Source of the DNA: Phoronis australis
Lineage: Eukaryota; Phoronida; Phoronidae
Length of the DNA: 64,000 bases
Direction of reading: 5' to 3'
NCBI GenBank assembly: GCA_002633005.1
Contig: NMRA01000215.1
Span: 72,690-136,689, forward strand
In this document: piece after piece, positions 34,801 to 46,800 of the stretch
Position numbering within the stretch: the stretch's first letter is position 1
Layout: every line of letters begins with the position of its first letter
Position numbers and translations under genes: made by a program
Notes under the pieces: model-generated
Told to the model about the DNA's origin: nothing
Databases searched by the model: none
The model's input: the letters and a program-made list of their open reading frames with translations, nothing else

Positions 34801-37800
34801 AAATTTATGAGCATCTTTAGCAAAATGCAACAATTCGGCTTACTTAGGATTATCGTCTTTCAGCTATGACAGTGCAGAGTCGAGCAAAATCTGATTTATG
34901 CATTTTTCTACACTACGCTTTTAGGAACTTTCAAAAAAATTTTCACTTTTGCAGGGGTTGTTGTTGAACTAGGGAATTTATGAAAGAACTCGTGAGTTGT
35001 ATAAAGTGAAGTGATAACTTAGAAAACTGTTACAGCATTTTTGAGAGTCCACCAGTTAATGGTCTTGTTACTGAGGCTGGCGTTTTGCCATTTACCTGTC
35101 CTGTTTGATTAATTTTACTAAAAGGGCCTAGTCACATGACCCGGTCGTTTCCATATTGGTGCAAAGTCAAAAATCAAACTCTTCAGTGTTTTTATTGGGA
35201 AAATAAAGATTTTTACTGAGTTAAGTTCATTTGTACATATTAGGCTAAAAACACAGGTTTATCCAGATTTATCATACCATGACAAAATTTATCACACCAG
35301 TACAAAAAAATTGTCACGCCAGCACACGTTGGAGAAAATTTCTTGCCAGGAGAAAATTCATGCCAGGAGACCATGTGACAATGACAATACCGCTGTGTTT
35401 CTGTTATACTCAGCTGTATTCAAGTTTAGTGTACGGTGTCCAGGTTTACACTGACTTGTGTCCTAAAACGTAGAAGAGCATGGACACACCCAGGGGAGCT
35501 TGGGGGTCTCAAATGAGCCCCCAATGTGGCGAATTGGGCAAAAAGGTCCGTCTCAATGAAATGAAAAGTCTGAGCAAAGGAGACGAAGTCCACAAAGTCC
35601 ACAGGAATTTGGCGCGGATGCACAATTCTTGGGACTGAACCTAGTGGCCCCGTTTTATTTTTTCTTTTTAGTCCTCGCTGATTTTTTTCAGTAGGTCTGC
35701 GTACCGAAAAATTCGAGCCCCCCCCCTATATTTTAGGCTGGGTGCGGGCATGAAGAGATGACAGAAATTCAACCTCATTGTCACGATAATGTGACTGTCG
35801 TCGGCGAAACATTGTGTACCTGTCGTGTCATCTCTTTCAGGGGTCACATGCTTGTGGATGGTCACGTGGTCTCTTGGCATGAAATTTTCCTAATGTGAAA
35901 TTTTCCTGTTGTGTGAAATTTTCCAGACGTAATAAATTTTCTGTTCTGGTGTGATAAAGTTTTGGTCCTGACGTGATAAATTTTAAGTCCTGGCGTGATA
36001 AATGTTAGTTTTGAGTTTATTTTTGGTCCTGCAGAGAATTTAATTCTTGAATACAAAATCTGTGACCTGGAGTTTTTTCTGCTTTGGCTTTCCATACTTT
36101 AGAGCATGTTGTTTTGTTATCGAAGTACGTACTCTAATGAAGACTGATTATGTTGAGTCAGTAGCCAGTTCTCAAAACACCGCAGCACCCTCTGTGGTTC
36201 AGTAACATTTACCCATAATGCAGCGCTTGTTCCACTGTTGCTGTGTTAATGGCTATTTTACATCAGAATTGTTTCACTGAGTGAGATGTTATAAATCGTT
36301 TTTCGCTTGTTCAACTCAGCTCAAGCGTGTTAGCAACGTCACCTTTTGAAAACTGCACCTGTCACCCAAAGGTTTTTGTTACCTCAGTCTGTAAAAGAGG
36401 TGAGTCGAATTTGGGAAGCGGGAATTTCCCGCTGTCTGTGCATGTCATCGAATTAGAGAATCGTGGTGTACTGTTGTGATTGAGCCAATGTCTGCATGTC
36501 TTTTAATGTCAAAAAAGCAAATTAAAGTGTTTGTTCTTGCAGAGCCGTAACCCTGACTACGTGAGGGTTAGCCAAATGATGTTGGATTTGATCGATGCCA
36601 GGCGACAGATAATGTCTTCCAAACTCACCACGGTAGGTGACTAGTCTTAAGTCATTTTTTTCGCTAGAGGAAGTAAGTTGTGTCCAGTTCCAAAGGTGCA
36701 GGTAATATTCACGCATTTGACCAACACTTTTGGAGATAAAATCAGATCCATAGTTAAGTCATCTACTTGTAGGTGTAAGTTCATTTGGCTGTACTTGAGG
36801 CTTTATCACACCAAATTCTGAACATTTTGATGTAACAGATTGGACTGAGCATAAATTGGCAATTTTGACCAAAAACACGTCTTGAATGTAAATGCACCAC
36901 TTGAAGACATAATGTGTTTTTGTTGCAATTTAGAATCTGTAGAAGATGAAGTACATTTTATTTTTGTGTGTTGCTTATATAGTTCACTAAGAGATGACCA
37001 GTTTCACAGTATAGTACAGTTCAGTCAGATTTTTAGAGTAGGGAAACTTTAATATGTTCGTAAAAATTAATACAGTTTTACGTATGTTCTGATTAATCAG
37101 TGTGCGCCAACAACAGATGCACCCATTGTTTTCTCCTGGAGAGTTGGAAGGGATTATTAATGTTGGTCAGTTCCTTAGCATACTGAACAATGTTTGCTTA
37201 GTACATTACACAAATAAGTAAGTCTGACTTCATTGTAATTAATTTAATTTGACATTTGATTTCATTTGACTGGGTCCAGAATGTCAGAGTGACATCATAC
37301 TAAACAGTCGCATAGCTAATGAATATCACGTGCCAACAACAGATGCACCCATTGTTTTCTCCTGGAGAGTTGGAAAGGATTATTAATGTTGGTCAGTTCC
37401 TTAGCATACTGAACAATGTTTGCTTAGTACATTACACAAATAAGTAAATCTGACTTCATTGTTATTAATTTAATTTGACATTTGATTTCATTTGACTGGG
37501 TCCAGAATGTCAGAGTGACATCATACTAAACAGTCGCATAGCTAATGAATATCACGTGTCACTTTTGTTTCCAGGAACAACTGAAAGAACTTCAACAGAA
37601 AGCCACTGCCAAGATAGACATGGGAAATACGTAGGAACACTTTTCAATTGGTTTTGAATACCCAATCCTTGTCTCATAGGATTACTTTTTAACTGCAAAA
37701 AATTCTTACTTTTACTCACAAATCTGCGTGAATAGTAAGTTTTCTCTGCTGTAATATGGCACTGTAAGTGGGTGGAGTAAATGTTCATTTGTTTTTGGTG

Positions 37801-40800
37801 AATGGTTTAGGATGAAGTGAATTGGGTTCAGACCTGTCTAGGTGGAAATCTGACCCAAAATATCGTCTTTGGTAATCGATTTCTATCCCTANTAATGTCA
37901 AAAAAGCAAATTAAAGTGTTTGTTCTTGCAGAGCCGTAACCCTGACTACGTGAGGGTTAGCCAAATGATGTTGGATTTGATCGATGCCAGGCGACAGATA
38001 ATGTCTTCCAAACTCACCACGGTAGGTGACTAGTCTTAAGTGATTTTTTTTTCGCTAGAAGCAGTAAGTTGTGTCCAGTTCCAAAGGTGCAGGTAATATT
38101 CACGCTTTTGACCAACGCTTTTGGAGATAAAATCAGATCCATAGTTAAGTCGTCTACTTGTAGGTGTAAGTTCATTTGGCTGGACTTGAGGCTTCATCAC
38201 ACCAAACTCTGAACATTTTGATGAAACGGGTTGGACTGAGCATAAATTAGCAATTTTGACCAAAAACACGTCTCGAATGTGAAGCCGTTCACAGATTGTT
38301 CAATGCTCATTTGCTTCCCACTGGGTTTTCATGTTTTTCGAGATTGTACTGAAAATGGACTTGGTGTAACAAGGTACGTAGCGGTCCGACCTGAGTATTC
38401 ATAGCCATTATTAGCACCACTATGTGCAGGGATACTCGTGTTACTGCTGGAAATGGGATGATATGTAAATGCACCACTTGAAGACATAATGTGTTTTTGT
38501 TGCAATTTAGAATCTGTAGAAGATGAAGTACATTTTATTTTTGTGTGTTGCTTATATAGTTCACTAAGAGATGACCAGTTTCACAGTATAGTACAGTTCA
38601 GTCAGATTTTTAGAGTAGGGAAACTTAATATGTTCGTAAAAATTAATACAGTTTTACGTATGTTTCGATTAATCAGTGTGCGCTAACAACAGATGCACCC
38701 ATTGTTTTCTCCTGGAGAGTTGGAAAGGATTATTAATGTTGGTCAGGTCCTTAGCATACTAAACAATTTTTGCTTAGTACATTACACAATTAAGTAAATC
38801 TGACTTTGTTGTTATTAATTTAATTTTGACATTTCATTTCATTTGACTGGGTCCAGAATGTCAGAGTGACATCATACTAAACAGTCGCATGGCTAATGAA
38901 TATCACGTGTCACTTTTGTTTTCAGGAACAACTGAAAGAACTTCAACAGAAAGCCACTGCCAAGATAGACATGGGAAATACGTAGGAACACTTTTCAATT
39001 GGTTTTGAATACCCAATCCTTGTCTCATAGGATTACTTTTTAACTGCAAAAAATTCTTATTTTTACTCACAAATCTGCGTGAATAGTTATGTTTTCTCTG
39101 CTGTAATATGGCACTGTAAGTGGGTGGAGTAAATGTTCATTTGTTTTTGGTGAATGGTTTAGGATGAAGTGAATTGGGTTCAGACCTGTCTAGGTGGAAA
39201 TCTGACCCAAAATATCGTCTTTGGTAATCGATTTCTATCCCTAACCTCCGTTTAATAATCACCTCCTGGTGAAAGTTATGATATTAGAAGCTATTCCAAA
39301 AATATGTCTGTATGATCAATTTTAAATCCTTTTTGTCTGCTAGAGATGCGATACAAAATTGAAAATAAGTTATTGACATAGATTTGTTTTATAAAAGAAT
39401 AAGAAAAAAATCAAGAAATTTAGGTGCAAACTGCCACATCATTTTGTCAAAAACCTTGGCATTGGTGTTCCTCCTAGAGAAAATGATTGAGTGACAACAC
39501 TGGATCATGATTGACAACAATTTTAATGACACTTTTAGCCTGGTTCAAAATTAGAGAATGTTCAGGGAGCAATGGCCACTGATCACGTGAGATCGGTGAG
39601 TCGTATCGCAACCTGGCGGTACCAGAAGGTATTACTTCTTCGCAGCAGGTGGCGTATTGGAAACGTTTTGACTTTGCGCACTACATACTGTGTATGTGAT
39701 GCATTTTTAAAAAAGATAAATTGCCTTCTCGTCCTTTAGAGGACACTAGTATTCAGTCCCATGTGATGGCCACGCTCTTATTTGAAGTCTCCCACTGTGC
39801 CAAGAAATTTCATTTATAGGATATGGTAGTTAACGAAAACTGGTGTCAATATTTGAAAGTTTTATCTATACCTAGATGTCATGCTGTTCTTGTTTGTGCA
39901 GTATACTGGAGTTAGATCTGGTGGTACGAGATGAAGATGGGGACATACTCAAACCTGAAGAGACTGGAACCATCCGAGTGTTCCGTCAACACGAGCTAGC
40001 CACGCAGAGGATAAAAAGGGAATCGGTATGTCCATATCGTAATGTCATGTATATAGACGAACATTTGTGTTATTGGTCAGCATTGATTCTATCCATCAAG
40101 CTTTCATCAACGTTTCGTGGAGTTAGGGTCCGAGAATGCTATGGAAATTAAAACATATATTGCCAGAAATAAGGTTTCAATCTTGGCAGTTTTTGCTATG
40201 TGCAAAAAGTTACTTTTGCGTTGTGTTCTGTTTGAACCCACCTCAGCCACTTTGAACGAGTTCGTGATTAGCTAGTGGGCAACCTAGTTCACAGTTGTCC
40301 CATAGTTCCACCAAAATACTCTTGCGATTTTCACTAGACTTGTGTTCGAAATATACGCTCTAAGGAGGAAACGGGCTGTGGCTTGCAATTAGCTTGGGTT
40401 TTGATACAACAGAAATGGCCATGAAACGCTTCATCATCATCGGGAGTAGTTTTTGATGATTCATGTGGCAAGGATTGTTACTAAGAGGGTGTACATGTGA
40501 ATTTTTGACGGGGAAGATAAAGTTTGGTTATCAGTCAGCACCTGTCCTGGTGAAGCTATGTACTGAGAGGGGGTGAACAACAATGTTGAAAGGCGTTGAG
40601 GCAGTTTTTGTAAATATATGATTACTTACCCATTATTCTAGGAAAGAAACTGGTTATCCAAGTTCAGGACCCCTGTAAGTGTCCATGATTTATTGAACTA
40701 TAAGAATACCAAGGGAAGAAAGCAACACTTTTATTGAACTATAAGAATAACAAGGGAAGAAAGCAAAGTGTTTATTTTGAACTCGTGTGACAACTAATGA

Positions 40801-43800
40801 CACAGTAGTTGTTATTGCTGTGCACTTTCTTACTTCCCTGATGTTAACGTATCTACAAAACTTATAATGGTCGACCACAGCAGTGTGTGCAATGTAAATG
40901 GATAGATGGAAAGACTCTCGTTTCCCTCTTTTCTTTAAAATGTGTACATACTGTTTAGTCTTCATGTCTTTGTTTCCTATATTGATCACCAGGAGTCGCA
41001 GCACGAAGAGGTAGGTCTCTGTGTGTTGTTCAGCAGCCAATAGAAAATGTTTGGCGCAGCGTAGCCTGCTATTGCGTTATTTGCTTTCGTAGGCTAGTCT
41101 CAGAGTCATCTTTGGCTTCTTGTTTGTCTTATTTGTTGTATAAATAGGATGTTATGGGTATCTTCATTTCCAATATTCGTCAGTTTTCAGTGTCAAAACA
41201 AGAGCAACGCGGAGCGTTGAAATGCGTCCACGAATGCATTGCAAATGGTGTGCTTTTAGGGTTATTTATTTGTATCATAAAAAGTGGCCACTAGATGGCG
41301 CAAGACGTACAATCCATTCAAAAACAGGAACATGCCATATTTCATAAAAATCTGTTAAGGAACTTAGTCAGAGAAACAAAAGAAAACAGAATAAAATGAA
41401 ATTGCCACTTGTGGGCACAGTGTCCATTGGTTCTGCCGTACGGACGCCGCGCGGACGGGTGGACGGAGATGACGGCATAATGCGTCCACATATAAATATG
41501 TGGGCGCATAACTAGGGCAGACTGATAAATATCGGAGAAAGCACCCGTAAAATAACAACATCTTGTCAGTCCGGTATTGGCGAATTGGAGAACATGCATC
41601 ATCAATAGCTTAAGTCTGCTTTGTAATTTGTCTTCACGCCATTTTGTGGACACTGACATGTCTCGCGGTACATCTGTGAAAGATGCCATTGGTTTGTGTA
41701 CGTAGTGCAAATAACCCAGCTGCACAAGCACAGTGATAAATGCACAAATTTATTTCCATACCCTCACTCTTGTGCAGCCCTAGCCAAAAACACATTGTGT
41801 TAAGGTTATAGAGGACCTTATCAACTTGTCTGTGAATTTAGCCAGATATCTTTAAAGCTGTAGCTTTTAACTCCATGAACGTATATGTTTTCTGTGGAAT
41901 TTGATTGCCAATTTCATATTAAATGGGTCACGTGACCATGACTTTTTAGTAAAAATATTAGAAAAAAAGGTACTCCCATAGCAGAACAAAGACATCAATA
42001 TAATGGCTAAATTTCATTCGATATCAATGTTCATGATGAAATCTCAAAACTGCTGTTGCAATTTTACTGCAACTTTTGATTTTTTTCATAAAAATATAAT
42101 GGAAGTCATATTTTTGATAGCCCCTCACGCAGAAGTGCATAAAGCATGATATCTTAAAATTTCATACAAATCCAATCAGTCATTTCTGTAGAGATATGAT
42201 GTTTCAAAGTTTGCCAAATTTGGACATTTTTATAGGGTCCTACATCACCTTAATCAGTCACTTGAAATTTGTGTTAACTTGTCGTGTAGTCTCGAGAATA
42301 ACCCGCGAATTGTTAGTTAGTGTTACTAGGAAGACATAAGGATCATGACATTCGTGTGTTCCTGTTGTCAACCTTGGGTGGAAAGTGTGGTTGTGTCTCT
42401 CCCCTAGCGACTAGTCCAAATTGCAGACCAGCAATGTAGCGGTGTCCTATTCACTTACACTGTAACATTGTTCAAGCTGGTAAATCCTAAAAATGCAACT
42501 ATTTAAAACCTGAAGCTCATACCTTAGCATCTGTGAATCCTACTGATCACGTTTGTTTCTAGATAACTGCTGATTTTCTCCCAGTGTAATTTCCCGTAGA
42601 GATGAGGCAAGATTTAGAATCAAGAGGGGGAAAACTCCTTGACTTCCCGAGTACAGTGACGTCACACTTTCCGTCCACGTTGTCTCTAATAATTTTGAAT
42701 TTGGAAGACGGGTGTTTTGTTGTGATCGGAGTTTGCCTTTGTGTGAGGGGCACATGTTTGTAATGTACTCACTAACATAACCGATTGTATATGGCTGCTA
42801 AAAGTAGAGTGGTTTGACGATATTGTTTGCTGTGCTTCAATGATGCAAGCTTGCTGTGTTCAAGTTTTGCTGACTATGACTTGGCTTACACAGTCATAAA
42901 AGTAAATGTCCTTATTTGATTGAGTGCATAAAAAATAGGGGATGCATGCAGTTATGTGGAGTAAATATTATGAAAGCAACTGGTTATCCATCTTCCAGTA
43001 GTGTTTGGGACAATGGTGGAGTTTTGGTGCGACGTGTGCAAAGTTTACAGCAGACTTTTGTCGTACACAAACATGTTGGAACCCTTACCAATATCTTCCA
43101 GTTATCATAACCCATTGTCACATCTATGAAGAGCAGATTCAAAGGACTTAACACTTTATTTGAATTTATATCTATTGTCTGATAACTAGGTAACTTGGAT
43201 CCAATCGAAGTGGGAAATGTTATCTGAAATAGGCAAAGTCAGACTCATCTGAAGGACCTAATGCAAGAATTAAAAAAAACAAATTGTGGAACTTTGTCCG
43301 AGTTATGGGAAGATCCGACGTATGTGAGATTTACTGATACTTTGTAAAATTCAGTTCTACTTGCAGTCCAAGGTGCTTGGGGCCCGAGGAAAGACCTACA
43401 AGTCAGGACGACACACCCTCAACTTGTTTGTGATTGTCCGAAATTTTGTGTGTCGCATCGGCGAGGATGCAGACGTTTTGATGACACTGTACGATGGCAA
43501 AGCTGGTCGGTTCTTTAGGTAGGCGATTGTTGTTTGAAGATCGCTTTCGAGTTAAGAAAATTTTTGTTTAATGTGTATTCTTAAAGCATCTTGATTTAGA
43601 CTACTTACTGCTTAAACTGGTCACAACTTGTTCCTTAGTCAGATGAGAAGTAGTTCTGGGCTTGGAAACAACTGTGGTCGTGCATGGCACATAAAAGGAC
43701 TTCTAACCTGCAAAGCGTCTTGAATGAATTTCGCTGGACCTTTCAAGTTATTTTGGATATTACTTGTGGTCGTACGTAGCGCATAAAATGACTCAGTGAC

Positions 43801-46800
43801 AAGCCAACTGTTAGTTTGTTATTACTTGTGGTCGTGTCTAGCGCATAAACTGACTTCGTGACAAGCCAACTGATAGTATATTACTTGTGGTCGTGCATGG
43901 CGAAATACCGAACTCTCTGTCGGTTCTTTCTAAGCCCTAAGTCGTCGCTTATTTCAATACAACAGTCGTTGAGGCCAATTTCATACTGGTAAGTGGCCTA
44001 AATCAAAAGTTATTTTTGTTCATGGAAGGCAGGTTTATACGTCCAGCTTTATAGAACTGCACTTCTTTTTCAGTTACTGATTAAAAGTGAAATCAAGATG
44101 TTTGCTAATTAGGCCTATTGGAATTTCTTTACTTATGCTATCAGTTTCAGCATTCAATTAGAATAGAGATAACCTGTTTTTGATTCAAATGGAAGACGCT
44201 TTCGGATTCAATGAGGTTTGGTCAAACCAAGGTGTTATATATGTAGAAAGATTTATTTAGGTGTCTCGGTGTATCAGGGAGTGTTATCTTTGGGGTTGGC
44301 AATTGGACGTTGCAGATGTCTCTAAACTGAAATTCTGTAGGTTCTTTAAAGTTGATTATATTTGTGCAAATTTTCTGCGCTGTAAAAGCGTGTCATTTGT
44401 GACGTGACAAAATCTATTTATGGGAATTATCACCTTGTACAGTGTGGATGCCAGTTATACGTGGAACATAATTGAAAGAAATTGTATATTATGCAACAGT
44501 ATTGAAGGTGAATTTCACTTTTTGATGGAATGGGTGGCTTAGTGATATATTAGCTGTATTTGTTTTGGTATCATCCTGCTCGACACAAGTTCATAAAATT
44601 ATTAAGTAATCTTCATGAATCTACTATGAAGTTTGTACATTTGTTGTTGTGGCGAGTGACATTGCGTAACGTGACACACACTGCAACTGTACTTTCGTTT
44701 GAAATGGTGAAATTTTGGAAAGTTTGAGCATTCCTATGGTTTCTTGAATTGTTTAAAATTCTGGCTCGGCTTTGTGACAACGGGAATAGTCATGAACGGT
44801 AACGGAATATTTGGCAACAGGTCCTGCCGTCCATTTTAAACTGTGTTTTATTGCTTCAGTGAAAACTATGTCGTCAAATGGGGAAACCGAGGTATGCCGA
44901 AAGATTTGGAAATGCTGAATAATTTACAAGTATTGTTCACTGTAAGTACTTCATAAACTTTGTGATGCAGCATTCACATGCTGTCTCATCAGAAGGCAGA
45001 TCTGTCGCCTGAAAAAATTTGCACTCATAAGATGTCTGATGAGCAGACAAATCTGTCTTCTTTCTATGAGACTATTACATTAAACATAACTAGTGGTTGG
45101 GCTTTGTTTGGCCATCTTCTGCTAAACAATATTACTTCACCATATAATCACTCAAGCTTCTCAATGCTTTGATTCTGGGGCCGAATATCCACCTCATTTC
45201 CCCTTAGAAAATTTTTAAAAAGCATTCGAAATTACCCCCTCGGGTCCAAAAATTACTGTCCAATGGTTGAAAAACTACCCTCAAGAATAGAATCATTTTT
45301 GTAAAATATAAATCTTGGCTACTTGAGGCATTGCTGATCAAGCGAAGGGAGGTAATTTGCCCCTCAACTAAAAAATCCTCCACCTTAGGTGGGCGATTAT
45401 CCTGTTGCTGTATAGAAACTGAGTGGTGTACACTCTTAGAGTAGTTGATAGACTGTTGGTCGGATGCCTTTGTGAACGCTGCTCTTGCCAGCTGACCTAC
45501 CACGTGATTCAAACATCCTACCTACTTTACAGAAATTCACACAGGAAGGCTGTGTTAGACTTTTCTGTCATTTTTGGTCCCCTGTCCGTGAGATATCCAT
45601 CAATGTTTAGCCATGACATTCTGTCCATTAACCCGTATGGGAGACGGTCAACAAGGTGGAGATTTTTGCCTCAATTTTGAATAAAATAGCAATGCTTACG
45701 CAGGTTCCAGTGATGTGACTCTATGATGTTGGTAGGTGGGCTAAGCTGTCACTGTGGTGCTCTTCTCCTATTTTGTAATGTCTGATGGCAGCAATAGGGG
45801 GCACATAATGTGCTAGTGAAACCTTTCTCTCTATTTAAAATAAGGCAATGCGATTTATTCATCTTACTGCCAAAACTTAGGTATGATAGATTAAACTAGT
45901 TTTTGTTACAATAATTTTGACAGTTTCCGAGTATTTGTACACGTGGTTTGTGTAATGTTCGCTCTTCACTGGTTTTCAGGACCTGGGAAGTAAAGATCTA
46001 CTTAGAGACAAAGTCGTCCTTGTCTGCCAAATCATTCGAGTGGGTGAGTTGCTATTGCGTAACCATAGGTAATAGTTGGATTGGGACAGTTAACTGTGAT
46101 TTCATAAGCTGTCCTAACGGCTAAAACTTCTTTAAGTTTATGTAGGACCGTAGAAAAATGGGCAAATTTGCTAAGTTCGCAGATAGTATGCATTATACAC
46201 TGTTCTTCAAAATGCTGTGGAGGATTGTCTTTAAAATATCCCACTTTTGCATGAAGGACTATTAAAAAATGGGACTTTTATGATTTTATGAAAAAATTAA
46301 AAGTTGCATAAGACAAAAACGTAATGATAATTTTGAATATCGTAACACAGCATTTTTATGCGCCCACATATTTATATGTGGACGCATTATGCCGTCATCT
46401 CCGTCCGTCCGTCCGGGCGGCGTCCGTCCGGCGTCCGCTGCTTTATCTCCAAAACCCTTTGACATACATTCATGAAATTTGGCACATATGTTCCATTCAT
46501 GAATGGGACGGCTTGTGTGAACTTTCGGACGGGTCCGACTACCGGTGTGCCCCCTAGTGGCAATTTTAGTTTTTTACGCTTACCTTTGTATCTTCAAAAG
46601 TCCTGAACGGAATTTCATGAAATTTGGTATGTAGGCACCTATTAGTGAGATAACGCCATCCTGCTGTTTTCAGATGGATTCGACATAGTTTGCGCCACCT
46701 AGTGGCCATTTTTAGTGTTTTCGAGTCTGTTTTTGTGTGTCCACCCCTCTATCAACCAAACCGCTCAAAGGATGATTGTGAATGAAAATTGGCATGTATA

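Larger units (their letters stand above)
36504..39243. repeat. ~1.35-1.39 kb duplicated block joined by one N (likely two alleles)
   Basis: Copy 1 (36504-37891) and copy 2 (37893-39243) both run from TAATGTCAAAAAAGC to TTCTATCCCTA and meet at a single N (37892). They hold the same two DOCK exons. Copy 1 has an extra internal tandem repeat (~225 bp: ~37107-37331 and 37332-37556). Copy 2 has an extra ~183 bp (~38281-38463). These look like allelic structural differences. Confidence 0.9.

Noticed and set aside
41342-41731. 129-codon minus-strand frame
   Set aside because: It mostly reads through the hairpin-ended repeat (also seen as a frame at 46324-46557) and is not conserved as a frame.
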